Source of the DNA: JABMNT01 sp048262655
GTDB taxonomy: Bacteria > Pseudomonadota > Alphaproteobacteria > Rhodospirillales > Casp-alpha2
Length of the DNA: 64,000 bases
Direction of reading: 5' to 3'
Assembly: GCA_048262655.1 (NCBI GenBank)
Contig: JBLXEY010000001.1
Span: forward strand, 868,001-932,000
The notes beneath the pieces were generated by a model. The model was not told the DNA's origin. It made no database searches and saw only the letters and a list, made by a program, of their open reading frames with translations. Shown here in pieces: positions 43,439-51,451 of the stretch. Positions within the stretch are counted from its first letter, which is position 1, and each line of letters opens with the position of its first letter. The position numbers were made by a program, and so were the translations under genes.

Positions 43439-44062
43439 ATGGACAAGTTTGATAAACTGACAGGCGTAGCTGCGCCCATGAACATGATCAACATCGATAC
43501 CGATATGATCATTCCGAAAAACTTTCTCAAGACCATCAAACGTTCAGGTCTCGGCAAAAACCTGTTTGATGAGATGCGTTATGACCGTGATGGTAATGAG
43601 AACCCGGATTTCGTCCTGAACAAGCCTGCGTATCGCGAGTCGAAGATCATCGTCGCTGGCGATAACTTCGGCTGTGGATCATCACGCGAGCATGCCCCTT
43701 GGGCGCTCCTGGACTTTGGTATTCGCTGCGTCATCTCGACCTCCTTCGCCGATATTTTTTATAACAACTGCTTCAAGAACGGTATCCTGCCAATTAAGGT
43801 TTCCAAAGAAGATTTGGACAACCTGATGGATGATGCGGAGCGCGGTGCCAACGCAACTCTGTCTATAGATCTGGAAGCACAGACGATTGAGGGCCCTGAT
43901 GGCGGCAAGGTCTCTTTTGAGATTGATGCCTTTAAAAAGCATCTGCTTCTTAACGGTCTCGATGATGTGGGCCTGACGCTGCAAAAAGAAGATAAGGTCA
44001 ATAGCTTTGAAGATCAGCAAAAGGCGTCCCAGCCTTGGCTCGCCGGGGCTGCGACCGTTTAG
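43439..44062 (+). CDS. leuD: 3-isopropylmalate dehydratase small subunit
   Basis: A 207-residue swivel-domain subunit that completes the LeuCD active site. It begins MDKFDKLTGVAAPMNMINID with DTDMIIPKNFLKTI, and has the invariant GDNFGCGSSREHAPWALLDF (about residues 73-92), which binds the substrate carboxylate. FADIFYNNCFKNGILPI follows. GGGAGAG lies a few bases before the ATG. leuB follows after 38 bases. Confidence 0.97.
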   Translation: MDKFDKLTGVAAPMNMINIDTDMIIPKNFLKTIKRSGLGKNLFDEMRYDRDGNENPDFVLNKPAYRESKIIVAGDNFGCGSSREHAPWALLDFGIRCVISTSFADIFYNNCFKNGILPIKVSKEDLDNLMDDAERGANATLSIDLEAQTIEGPDGGKVSFEIDAFKKHLLLNGLDDVGLTLQKEDKVNSFEDQQKASQPWLAGAATV

Positions 44063-44100
44063 TTTAATTATCAGACCGTTCTAGAGAAAAGAGTTACGCT

Positions 44101-45210
44101 ATGAGTTCCAATAAAAAGATGCTGTTTCTGCCAGGTGATGGCATTGGTAAAGAAGTTATGGGCCAGGTTCGCCATGTCATCGAATGGATGGACAAGCGCC
44201 GCCACATCTCCTTCGACGTGGATGAAGATGTGGTCGGTGGTGCGGCTTATGATATCCATGGAACCTCTTTGGCTGATTCAACGCTGGATAAAGCCTTCAA
44301 TGTTGATGCCGTCTTGTTGGGCGCTGTTGGCGGCCCCAAGTGGGACAACGTTGCCCGTGATGCGCGTCCGGAAGCAGGACTGCTGAAAATTCGTAAAGAG
44401 CTGGATTTGTTCGCGAACCTGCGCCCTGCAACCGTCATGCCTGCGTTGGCTGAGGCTTCCAGCCTGAAGACCGAGCTTGTTTCTGATCTCGATATCATGA
44501 TCGTTCGCGAATTGACGGCTGGTGTTTATTTCGGGCAACCCCGCGGCGTTTCAATTAACGCAGATGGCATTCGTGAAGTTGTCGATACGCAGCGTTACAC
44601 AGAAGCAGAGATTGAGCGCGTTGTTCGTGCGGCCTTTGATCTTGCTGGCAAACGGAACGGCAAACTGACTTCTGTTGAAAAAGCCAACGTTATGGAATCT
44701 GGCGTTTTGTGGCGTGAAATCGCCACCACCGTCGGCAAGGATTACCCGAACATCACGCTTGAGCATATGTATGCCGATAACTGCGCCATGCAGCTGGTCC
44801 GCGAACCCAAGCAGTTCGACGTCATCGTCACCGACAACCTGTTCGGTGACATCCTGTCCGATTGTGCCGCTATGCTCACCGGCTCGCTCGGCATGTTGCC
44901 CTCTGCGTCTTTGGGTGCACCCGATAGCGACGGACGTCGCAAAGCGATGTACGAGCCCGTACACGGTTCTGCCCCCGATATTGCGGGTCAGGACAAAGCC
45001 AATCCCTTGGCGATGATTCTCTCTTACGCCATGACACTACGTTACAGCTTCGACATGGCGGAAGATGCCGATTACATTGAGCAAGCAGTCAAAAACGTTC
45101 TGGCAAATGGCCTGCGCACCGGCGACATCATGCAAGACGGCATGACGCTGGTTTCCTGCACCCAAATGGGTGATGCCGTGACCAAAGAGTTGGATAAATT
45201 GGCGGCTTAA
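44101..45210 (+). CDS. leuB: 3-isopropylmalate dehydrogenase
   Basis: A 369-residue beta-decarboxylating dehydrogenase acting after LeuCD. It begins FLPGDGIGKEVMGQVRHVI, with substrate contacts in LRPATVMPAL and VRELTAGVYFGQPRG. The Mg-binding and catalytic region is DNLFGDILSDCAAMLTGSLG (about residues 242-261), followed by EPVHGSAPDIAGQDKANPLA. The reaction oxidises and decarboxylates 3-isopropylmalate with NAD. A 12-bp hairpin follows the stop, then the asd leader. Confidence 0.97.
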   Translation: MSSNKKMLFLPGDGIGKEVMGQVRHVIEWMDKRRHISFDVDEDVVGGAAYDIHGTSLADSTLDKAFNVDAVLLGAVGGPKWDNVARDARPEAGLLKIRKELDLFANLRPATVMPALAEASSLKTELVSDLDIMIVRELTAGVYFGQPRGVSINADGIREVVDTQRYTEAEIERVVRAAFDLAGKRNGKLTSVEKANVMESGVLWREIATTVGKDYPNITLEHMYADNCAMQLVREPKQFDVIVTDNLFGDILSDCAAMLTGSLGMLPSASLGAPDSDGRRKAMYEPVHGSAPDIAGQDKANPLAMILSYAMTLRYSFDMAEDADYIEQAVKNVLANGLRTGDIMQDGMTLVSCTQMGDAVTKELDKLAA

Positions 45211-45220
45211 TCAGGTTTTC

Positions 45221-45256
45221 AATTTGGGTGCAGGCGCAAAAGCTTGCATCCAAATT
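45221..45256 (+). terminator. Imperfect 12-bp hairpin after leuB
   Basis: AATTTGGGTGCA (45221-45232) and TGCATCCAAATT (45245-45256) pair over 12 positions with one G-T wobble, 10 bases after the leuB stop. No T run follows, so it may be a weak terminator, a 3' stabiliser or a processing site. Its right arm overlaps a possible promoter for the asd leader: TTGCAT (45244-45249) and TATAAA (45265-45270), with a short 15-base spacer. Confidence 0.45.
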
Positions 45257-45296
45257 AAATTCCGTATAAACGTAGCCGCGATTTGAGGGAACGACG

Positions 45297-45413
45297 ATGA
45301 CTTTGACACACAAAATCATGTTCAAAAGTACAGTATCCGCACTGCGGTTGGCTGCGCTTACCTCGCGCATAAAAAAAACCACCACCACAAAAACCAAACC
45401 AACCACGCTATAA
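45297..45413 (+). CDS. Threonine-rich leader peptide upstream of asd (candidate attenuator peptide)
   Basis: A 38-codon reading frame with a good Shine-Dalgarno (TGAGGGA, 45284-45290) six bases before its ATG. The translation ends RIKKTTTTKTKPTTL. Of 38 residues 11 are Thr and six are Lys; codons 28-37 hold seven Thr codons (ACC five times, ACA, ACG) and two Lys codons. The stop codon is followed at once by a segment able to pair with the terminator's 5' arm. This is the layout of attenuator peptides such as ThrL of enteric bacteria. Threonine is an end product of the pathway that Asd serves. The function is inferred from codon content and RNA layout. It was found by reading the gap before asd. 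Confidence 0.7.
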   Translation: MTLTHKIMFKSTVSALRLAALTSRIKKTTTTKTKPTTL

Positions 45414-45473
45414 GCGGGCGAAACGTGTTTATTTAAGAACCGGCCCGCGCATCCCGCGGGCTTTTGTCGTTTT
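45414..45473 (+). promoter_or_regulatory. Candidate transcription attenuator of asd (antiterminator plus terminator)
   Basis: The terminator is GCCCGCG (45443-45449) paired with CGCGGGC (45455-45461) across a 5-base loop, followed by TTTTGTCGTTTT. The alternative pairing uses GCGGGC (45414-45419), the six bases right after the leader stop codon, which is perfectly complementary to GCCCGC (45443-45448). A ribosome stalled at the threonine run would leave 45414-45419 free to form the antiterminator. A ribosome that reaches the stop codon would cover it, and the terminator would form. Confidence 0.7.
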
Positions 45474-45521
45474 GGACAAGTTCGTTAAGTGATCGGGCCA
45501 AAACGAAAAGGAGTTGATAAA

Positions 45522-46553
45522 ATGGGTTACAAAGTTGCTGTTGTCGGTGCCACAGGAAATGTGGGGCGCGAAGCCCTGTCAATTATGGCGGAGCGGAACT
45601 TTCCGGCTGATGAGGTTGTCGCACTGGCATCGGCGCGGTCTGTCGGGACTGAAATCTCCTATGGGGAAGACGAAGTTCTGAAAGTCCAAAACCTGGAAGA
45701 GTACGACTTTGCAGGTACGGACATCGTCCTTTCTTCACCCGGCGCCTCTGTATCCGCGAAATTTTCACCCATCGCGGCAAAAGCGGGCGCTGTTGTTATT
45801 GATAACACGTCCAAGTTCCGCATGGATCCGGACGTCCCACTTATTGTTCCGGAAGTAAACCCCGATGCGATTGCGGGCTATACAAAGCGCGGCATCATCG
45901 CCAATCCCAATTGCTCAACCATACAAATGCTGGTGGCACTGAAGCCCCTGCATGATCTGGCAACGATCAAGCGCATTGTGGTCTCAACGTATCAATCAAC
46001 CTCTGGCGGCGGCAAGCCGGCTATGGATGAGCTGTTTAACCAGACCAAAGGGATTTTTGTTAATCAGCCGGCACAGCAGCATCAGGAAATTTTCACGAAA
46101 CAAATCGCCTTCAATGCGATCCCGCATATTGATGTCTTCATGGATGACGGTTCTACCAAAGAAGAGTGGAAGATGGTCGTCGAGACCAAAAAAATTCTGG
46201 ATCCAAAAATCAAGGTTTCCGCAACCTGCGTTCGGGTTCCAACATTTATTGGCCACGCGGAATCCATCAATCTGGAGTTTGAAAACGAAATTGATGAACA
46301 GCGCGCCCGTGCCGTCCTTGAAAACGCACCGGGTGTAACCGTTGTTGATCATCGTGAAAATGGCGGATATGTCACGCCACAGGAATGCGCGGGTGAAGAC
46401 CCCGTCTATGTTTCGCGCATTCGTTCGGACCCAACTGTTGATTATGGCCTCAACCTCTGGGTTGTTTCCGATAATCTGAGAAAAGGGGCAGCGCTGAACA
46501 CGGTGCAAATTGCGGAAGAATTGATCCGACTGCATCTACAAAAAGCGGCCTGA
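45522..46553 (+). CDS. asd: Aspartate-semialdehyde dehydrogenase
   Basis: A 343-residue enzyme that reduces aspartyl phosphate to the semialdehyde, the branch point to lysine, diaminopimelate, methionine and threonine. It begins YKVAVVGATGNVGREALSIM (NADP site). The catalytic Cys lies in IIANPNCSTIQMLVAL (about residue 133), SGGGKPAMDEL follows, and a conserved basic/His region RVPTFIGHAESINLEF lies near residue 245. AAAGGAG (45507-45513) supports the ATG at 45522 over a GTG 11 codons earlier. It is preceded by the threonine-rich leader and terminator. Confidence 0.96.
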   Translation: MGYKVAVVGATGNVGREALSIMAERNFPADEVVALASARSVGTEISYGEDEVLKVQNLEEYDFAGTDIVLSSPGASVSAKFSPIAAKAGAVVIDNTSKFRMDPDVPLIVPEVNPDAIAGYTKRGIIANPNCSTIQMLVALKPLHDLATIKRIVVSTYQSTSGGGKPAMDELFNQTKGIFVNQPAQQHQEIFTKQIAFNAIPHIDVFMDDGSTKEEWKMVVETKKILDPKIKVSATCVRVPTFIGHAESINLEFENEIDEQRARAVLENAPGVTVVDHRENGGYVTPQECAGEDPVYVSRIRSDPTVDYGLNLWVVSDNLRKGAALNTVQIAEELIRLHLQKAA

Positions 46554-46574
46554 ACATTTCAGAAAACTGAGGGG

Positions 46575-47147
46575 CTAAGCGTTCGCCGCTTTTAGCCCTT
46601 CAGCTTTTTCTGTCTCCGGTTTCCCGTCATCTGTTGCGTCGGCGGCATCATCCTCCGGCTCGGGAACAATTACTTTTCGACGTTCCTCATCCACAGCAAT
46701 AGACCGACGTCGGCGGTCCGGGCCAAAGTAGTTATCAGAGCGCACAAAAGGCCGTGGGTTCTCGATAACGGCATGGAGCCGGCTAAACATGCCTTTCGCT
46801 GATATGGGCTTAATGATGTATTCGGTTACACCGTGGTCACGGGCTTCAACGACTTTTTCAACTTCGCCATAGCCCGTGATCATAATAATCGGAACGTAAG
46901 GGGATGGACTATTTGGATCGGTGCGCAAGCGCTTGGTTAACTCGATCCCGCTCATCGGATCCATTTCCCAGTCTGTAATGATGATGTCTGGATTATAGGC
47001 AGCAACCATATCCCAAGCGGCTTTACCACTGGAAACGTCCTTAATCTTTTGGCAACCAAGAGCTTTCAAAATTTCGCGTATAAGCGATCTGATAAAGTCA
47101 TGATCATCGACAATTAGGATACTAACGTTCTCTAGATATTCGGTCAT
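46575..47147 (-). CDS. Single-domain response regulator with GPDRRRR motif and acidic tail
   Basis: A 190-residue protein. The CheY-like receiver (about residues 1-125) has the acidic pair in ILIVDDHDFIRSLIREILKA, the phospho-acceptor Asp in IIITDWEMDPMSG (about residue 60), Thr in IIMITGYGE and Lys in YIIKPIS. It continues into YFGPDRRRR, a motif often seen after receivers in Alphaproteobacteria, and a disordered acidic tail (about 155-190). It has no output domain, so it acts through protein contacts. No kinase gene lies next to it. It converges on asd with 21 bases between stops. Confidence 0.88.
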   Translation of the reverse strand: MTEYLENVSILIVDDHDFIRSLIREILKALGCQKIKDVSSGKAAWDMVAAYNPDIIITDWEMDPMSGIELTKRLRTDPNSPSPYVPIIMITGYGEVEKVVEARDHGVTEYIIKPISAKGMFSRLHAVIENPRPFVRSDNYFGPDRRRRSIAVDEERRKVIVPEPEDDAADATDDGKPETEKAEGLKAANA

Positions 47148-47284
47148 AGATGACTAACCACTACTCCAAGATCAACTAAAAGAAAGTCCTTATTCGCGCC
47201 CTTTCTCCTTTTGTATTAACGTTGCCTCCCTCGTACTACTTTAAATCGATAATACACGATACCAATACAATAGGAACTCCAAAG

Positions 47285-48139
47285 TTATTGTGCGCTGCAC
47301 AAGTCATAATACGTATCCGGTTCGATCATTTCCATCATTTGTTCAAGAATTGGCAAGTCGGCAATGGATTCTGCACCTGAGGCGCCAACTTGCAGGAGGT
47401 GGGCAACTCCGGAAACGCTATATTTTAGGGCCTCTTCAGGTGCTCTTCCTGCCACGCTGTGACCGGTCCACAAGGCGCTAAAAACATCACCCACACCCTT
47501 GGCATTGACGTCGACCCGGGGAACCCAGACGGACCAACTTTGTTCAGCCGTCACTAACATGGTACCAAGTCTGTCCGGATGTGACGGGCATATGACGGAC
47601 GTCACGATGATCATCTTCGGTCCCTGCGCAATAATCCTGCGGGCGGCCTTTAAGACGTCATCCGTGGACGCATGGATGCCATCGTCCAGAAGGCTCAATT
47701 CAAAAAGATTCGGTGTCATGACATCGGCATATGCAAGGGCGTCTTGGCGATAAAAAGCAATCAGATCGTCGTTCACGTAGGCCCCTTCAAGGGTATCACC
47801 CATCACCGGATCACACACAAACATGGCATTTGGTTGATTGGATTTTACACGTGAGACCACGTCCAAAGTCGCATGCCCGTTCTCAACAGACCCCATATAG
47901 CCGCTCAGAACCACATCACAGGCGCTGAACCAGCCATTTTTATCTAAGCCCTCAAAGATGTCTATCAATTGTCGTGCAGGTGTTACAGCGCCCCCGACAT
48001 GGGGGTAACCCGGGTGATTGCTTAATTGAACGGTATGGACGGGCCAAACCTCAATGCCCATGGCTTGTAGGGTAAAGACGGCAACAGAATTGCCGACATA
48101 GCCTTTCGAAACATGGGACTGGATGGATAAGATCGCCAT
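47285..48139 (-). CDS. pdxY: Pyridoxal kinase PdxY-like
   Basis: A 284-residue ribokinase-superfamily enzyme. It begins ILSIQSHVSKGYVGNSVAVF, typical of PdxY, has VLSGYMGSVENGH near residue 72, the substrate region VCDPVMGDTLEGAYV near residue 105, and the anion hole with catalytic Asp in VNAKGVGDVFSALWTGH (about residues 215-231). It phosphorylates pyridoxal with ATP to salvage PLP. The ATG at 48139 begins the conserved sequence. The gene is divergent from the CoA ester lyase, with 73 bases between starts. Confidence 0.9.
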   Translation of the reverse strand: MAILSIQSHVSKGYVGNSVAVFTLQAMGIEVWPVHTVQLSNHPGYPHVGGAVTPARQLIDIFEGLDKNGWFSACDVVLSGYMGSVENGHATLDVVSRVKSNQPNAMFVCDPVMGDTLEGAYVNDDLIAFYRQDALAYADVMTPNLFELSLLDDGIHASTDDVLKAARRIIAQGPKMIIVTSVICPSHPDRLGTMLVTAEQSWSVWVPRVDVNAKGVGDVFSALWTGHSVAGRAPEEALKYSVSGVAHLLQVGASGAESIADLPILEQMMEMIEPDTYYDLCSAQ

Positions 48140-48212
48140 ATCTGGAGCTTGCCACAAAGACCAGACTAATTGTAGTCTTGGTTCTTGTGCAACTGCGAAA
48201 GACTTCAGGAAA

Positions 48213-49088
48213 ATGCAAATTCGCCCCCGCAGATCCGTCCTCTATATGCCGGGCTCAAATGCACGTGCGCTCGAAAAAGGCCGGTCTTTAAAAGCTGACG
48301 GATTGATTCTCGACCTGGAGGACGCCGTCGCGCCTGATGCAAAAACAAGCGCTCGCACACAAATATCAGAAGCCATAAAACAAGGCGGCTACGGGTACAG
48401 GGAGCTTATTGTTCGTATCAATGGTCTCGACAGCCCCTGGGGCGAAGCGGACGTGAAAGCCGTCGCGGCTTGCGGCGCGGACGCAATTTTAATTCCAAAG
48501 GTCGAAAGCAAGCAGATGATTGAAGATGTCATCGCACTCTTAGATGCAGGAGGAGGTCCCAAAGACCTGCCGATCTGGTGCATGATGGAAACCCCACTTG
48601 GCATTCTTCACGCAGAAGAAATTGCCTTCGCATCGCCACGGGTTGGCGGGCTGGTTTTAGGCACTTCCGATCTGGCGAAAGATCTCAACGCATCCCACAC
48701 CCATGATCGCATGCCCTTTATGGCATCACTGGAGATTTGTGTTCTGGCGGCTCATGCAGCAGGTATTGCAATCCTTGATGGCGTACATTTGAACCTTGAC
48801 GATGATGCGGGATTTGAAGCGTCTTGCGTTCAAGGCAAGGAACTGGGAATGGACGGGAAGACACTGATCCACCCCAAAACCATCTCCATAGCGAATGACG
48901 TATTCGCTCCGTCGGCTGATGACATTGCCTGGTCGAAAAGAATCATCAAGGCCCATCAAGAAGCCGAACAGGCGGGCAAAGGCGTTGTCCTGGTTGATGG
49001 TAGATTGATCGAGAACCTTCACGTCGAGAGTGCTCGACATCTGGTCGCCATGGCTGATGCCATTCAGCGTCAAGCAGATGAGGATTGA
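48213..49088 (+). CDS. HpcH/HpaI-family CoA ester lyase (CitE-like)
   Basis: A 291-residue TIM-barrel lyase. It begins MQIRPRRSVLYMPGSNARAL with GLILDLEDAVAPDAK (Mg ligands), LIVRINGLDSPWGEAD and LIPKVES, then WCMMETPLGILHAEEIA (catalytic Glu near residue 133) and LVLGTSDLAKDL. Members cleave malyl-CoA, methylmalyl-CoA or citramalyl-CoA. The MaoC-type hydratase gene starts 3 bases downstream, which fits a methylmalyl-CoA/mesaconyl-CoA step as in the ethylmalonyl-CoA pathway. That pathway's other genes are not in the window. AGGAAA lies just before the ATG. Confidence 0.87.
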   Translation: MQIRPRRSVLYMPGSNARALEKGRSLKADGLILDLEDAVAPDAKTSARTQISEAIKQGGYGYRELIVRINGLDSPWGEADVKAVAACGADAILIPKVESKQMIEDVIALLDAGGGPKDLPIWCMMETPLGILHAEEIAFASPRVGGLVLGTSDLAKDLNASHTHDRMPFMASLEICVLAAHAAGIAILDGVHLNLDDDAGFEASCVQGKELGMDGKTLIHPKTISIANDVFAPSADDIAWSKRIIKAHQEAEQAGKGVVLVDGRLIENLHVESARHLVAMADAIQRQADED

Positions 49089-49091
49089 GTC

Positions 49092-50147
49092 ATGGCCCAA
49101 AAAACATCGATGGGTAATTATTTCGAAGATTTTGTCCTCAATCAGGAATTCATCCATGCCACACCACGAACAATAACAGAGGGCGATGTCGCCCTTTATA
49201 CGGCACTCTATGGGTCCCGTTTCGCTCTTAATTCAGCTGATACATTTGCCTTGGACCTGGGGTTTGACGGCGCGCCTGTTGATGATTTCCTTGTTTTTCA
49301 CACGGTCTTTGGCAAGACCGTGCCTGACATCTCGATTAATGCAGTGGCAAATCTTGGTTACGCGGCTGGCTCCATCGGCAATCTGGTTTACCCCGGGGAT
49401 ACAATCACCGCACGCTCCCGGGTCATTGGACTGAAGGAAAACTCCAACGGAAAAACCGGGGTTGTTTATGTGCACTCGCAAGGTCGCAATCAACACGGTG
49501 ATGTGCTCATCGATTATGTGCGATGGGTTATGGTAAAAAAACGCGACCCAAACGCACCTCCGCCTGAACCCAGCGTCCCTGATCTGCCTAAGTGCTTGTC
49601 CGTCGATGATTTAAATGTGCCGCGGGAGCTTGATCTTTCTGCCTATGACCCAGATTTATCAGGCTCGTCACACATGTTTGACGACTATGCAATTGGTGAA
49701 AAAATTGATCATGTGGATGGCTACACACTAGAAGAAGCCGAACATATGATGGCGACACGGCTTTATCAGAATACGGCGAAGGTCCATTTCAACCAGCTCG
49801 CCCAGCAAGATAGTCGATTTGGACGCCGCTTGATCTACGGCGGGCACATGATAAGTCTGGCCCGTTCTCTTTCCTACAATGGTCTTGCTAACGGGTTTAA
49901 AGTCGCCGCGATCAATGGTGGCAGTCACACGAACCCGTCGTTCGCTGGGGACACAATTTTTGCCTGGTCAGAAGTTCTTGAGAAAAACGAAATCCCCGGT
50001 CGCAATGACTTAGGCGCTCTCCGCATCCGCACTTCAGCCCTCAAGAATCAGTCTTGCCATGACTTCCCCGACCGGGACACAGATGGCATGTACATCCAGA
50101 ATAAAGTTCTTGAATTAGACTACTGGGTCTTTATGCCACGAAAATAA
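49092..50147 (+). CDS. Double-MaoC hydratase, likely mesaconyl-CoA hydratase
   Basis: A 351-residue protein with two hotdog domains. The first begins GNYFEDFVLNQEFIHATPRT and has the motif TEGDVALYTALYGSRFALNS. The second half starts near HMFDDYAIGEKIDHVDGYTL and has the hydratase region VHFNQLAQQDSRFGRRLIYG with GGHMISLARSL. This length and arrangement match mesaconyl-CoA (beta-methylmalyl-CoA) hydratase. It would work with the CoA ester lyase immediately upstream (3-base gap). The substrate is inferred from family and neighbour. A 0.9-kb gene-free region follows before sdhC. Confidence 0.82.
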   Translation: MAQKTSMGNYFEDFVLNQEFIHATPRTITEGDVALYTALYGSRFALNSADTFALDLGFDGAPVDDFLVFHTVFGKTVPDISINAVANLGYAAGSIGNLVYPGDTITARSRVIGLKENSNGKTGVVYVHSQGRNQHGDVLIDYVRWVMVKKRDPNAPPPEPSVPDLPKCLSVDDLNVPRELDLSAYDPDLSGSSHMFDDYAIGEKIDHVDGYTLEEAEHMMATRLYQNTAKVHFNQLAQQDSRFGRRLIYGGHMISLARSLSYNGLANGFKVAAINGGSHTNPSFAGDTIFAWSEVLEKNEIPGRNDLGALRIRTSALKNQSCHDFPDRDTDGMYIQNKVLELDYWVFMPRK

Positions 50148-50352
50148 TCATGTCCACGCCCTGTCGTTTAGACCGCAGGGTCGGCACGGCCACATCGTTC
50201 GCATGCGAATCGAGTTCAAAATTAATAAAAACCAGATGCTTTGGCCTTTGCAATGGGCCAATTCTGGCCGCACATATGAAAAAACTTCAAGGAACGCGGC
50301 ATCGGTTTGACTGGCCATAAGCCGTTGATACGACTCAATACTTTTTGCCTTC

Positions 50353-50372
50353 CGGCGACACCAACGTCGCCG
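50353..50372. other. Perfect 7-bp hairpin (CGGCGAC/GTCGCCG)
   Basis: CGGCGAC (50353-50359) pairs with GTCGCCG (50366-50372) across ACCAAC. CTT before and AAG after can extend it by three pairs with one bulge. No T run follows, so it is not a normal terminator. It may be part of the same structured RNA or DNA region as the element at 50437. Confidence 0.45.
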
Positions 50373-50436
50373 AAGCTAAGTCATTATGATTCATGTGAAA
50401 ATTTCGGTTGCGCCCGATTCGCAGCTTTGATAGTAG

Positions 50437-50512
50437 AAGAGGCATCAGACAGGCTGGTCCTGGGAAACCGTCCTAACGACGCGACTTACATCGCGTCAAT
50501 CTGATGCCTCTT
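50437..50512. ncRNA. Candidate structured RNA: 13-bp stem with two internal hairpins
   Basis: AAGAGGCATCAGA (50437-50449) and TCTGATGCCTCTT (50500-50512) are perfectly complementary over 13 bp. They enclose a small hairpin CAGG/CCTG (50450-50462) and a 7-bp hairpin GACGCGA/TCGCGTC with a CTTACA loop (50478-50497). Together they make a compact three-way junction of 76 bases. It lacks tRNA features, the hammerhead core and a terminator T run. I do not recognise a known family, and the strand is undetermined. Confidence 0.45.
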
Positions 50513-50758
50513 GGAGCCGGCCAGGCCCCGCATACAAAAGAGCTTCGTAGCCCGCCAACAATTTCCTGAGATGCACCCTGGGCAGAGACCATCAACTGGA
50601 AATCGTATCAAGTGCGCACTACCCAAACCTGTTAAATAAATGTCTCATAGGACATTCACAAAGAAGCTCGGCCTTGCGGCACTCTCTTGCACGCACCCAG
50701 AATGCTTTAAGTTGCCTGTCTGCTACAATGAGGAAAAGCGGGGGTAACTCAAAATATC

Positions 50759-50830
50759 TGTGGGTAACTTATGCTCCTATGCACAAAGCACACACACGTT
50801 ATCCACAGCTTTTTTCAAAAATCTGCATAA
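50759..50830. promoter_or_regulatory. Cluster of four DnaA-box-like sites
   Basis: Against TTATNCACA: TTATCCACA (50799-50807) is perfect; CTATGCACA (50777-50785) has one mismatch. On the minus strand TTACCCACA (50759-50767) and TTATGCAGA (50822-50830) each have one mismatch. They fall within 72 bases beside an AT-rich run (CTTTTTTCAAAAAT). This could be a chromosomal origin, a DnaA titration site or a DnaA-regulated promoter for sdh. Confidence 0.45.
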
Positions 50831-51055
50831 TAGCCCCACATTCAATCATCCGCGGACACAGACCTCGCCGCGAATGGTCTTAAAATCGACTCTTCAGGCA
50901 TGGTAATGACCACATGAAACCTATGTTTATTATGGAATGCAGCCACCCAATTTCTGCACCTGCGAACGTTGACTTCATACGCTTGGATGTATAGGTATGG
51001 TAAATTGAAGGCGTAGAGACGACGCCTGACGAACAACATGGATGAGGTTGGACCC

Positions 51056-51451
51056 ATGGCAGCGCAAAACCGGCCGTTATCGCCGCATCTGCAAATCTAT
51101 AAAAAACAAATGACATCTGTTTTGTCGATTCTCCATCGCATGACGGGGATTGCCTTGACCTTTGGGGCGATTGTCCTGAGTTATTGGCTGATATCTGCGA
51201 CATACGGACCTGAAACCTTTGAAACCGCACAATCCCATCTCGGCTCGTGGATTGGCCGGCTAATCTTATTTGGCCTGACGTTTTCGCTGTTTTACCACAT
51301 GGCAAATGGCCTGCGGCACTTGGGATGGGATTTTGGCTTCGGCTTTGAGCTATCGACCGTCCGCGCTACGGGAATAGCGGTGGTTGTGGTTTCAGTCGCG
51401 TTAACCCTGCTGAGCTGGTTTATCGGTTACACAATGATGGGGGGTGCGTAA
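51056..51451 (+). CDS. sdhC: Succinate dehydrogenase cytochrome b556 subunit
   Basis: A 131-residue membrane anchor with three helices. RPLSPHLQIYKKQMTSVLSI leads to SILHRMTGIAL (quinone-site region), and the haem-ligand His lies in YHMANGLRHLGWD (about residues 79-91). I start at 51056, which has GAGG 8 bases upstream; an ATG six codons earlier does not. With SdhD it anchors SdhAB and passes electrons to ubiquinone. Its stop overlaps the sdhD start by one base (TAATG). Confidence 0.94.
   Translation: MAAQNRPLSPHLQIYKKQMTSVLSILHRMTGIALTFGAIVLSYWLISATYGPETFETAQSHLGSWIGRLILFGLTFSLFYHMANGLRHLGWDFGFGFELSTVRATGIAVVVVSVALTLLSWFIGYTMMGGA

Larger units (their letters stand above)
50148..51055. other. 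908-base gene-free region before sdhC
   Basis: I find no convincing protein gene here. Short readings exist on both strands but have no ribosome-binding site or recognisable product. The region does contain ordered elements listed separately: a 7-bp hairpin at 50353-50372, a 13-bp closed structured element at 50437-50512, and four DnaA-box-like sites at 50759-50830. GANTC sites (CcrM methylation motif) occur at 50207, 50332, 50388, 50416 and 50888. The right end must hold the sdh promoter; GAGG at 51044-51047 serves the sdhC start. Confidence 0.6.

Noticed and set aside
45128..45406. Minus-strand reading of 92 codons across the leuB end and asd leader
   Set aside because: It overlaps the end of leuB, has no ribosome-binding site and opens with a Val/Phe run that is just the complement of the Thr/Lys codons of the leader.
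45996..46535. Minus-strand reading of 179 codons opposite asd
   Set aside because: Asd motifs on the plus strand are complete; the antisense frame has no initiation signal or domain.
50307..50504. Plus-strand reading of 65 codons in the gene-free region before sdhC
   Set aside because: No ribosome-binding site, unlikely composition, and it runs through both stem-loops, whose inverted repeats better explain the sequence.
50437..50512. tRNA, hammerhead ribozyme or integron attC site
   Set aside because: No seven-base acceptor with T-loop for tRNA; the CTGATG in the 3' arm is explained by the stem and lacks the hammerhead core; the core-site motifs of attC are not matched.
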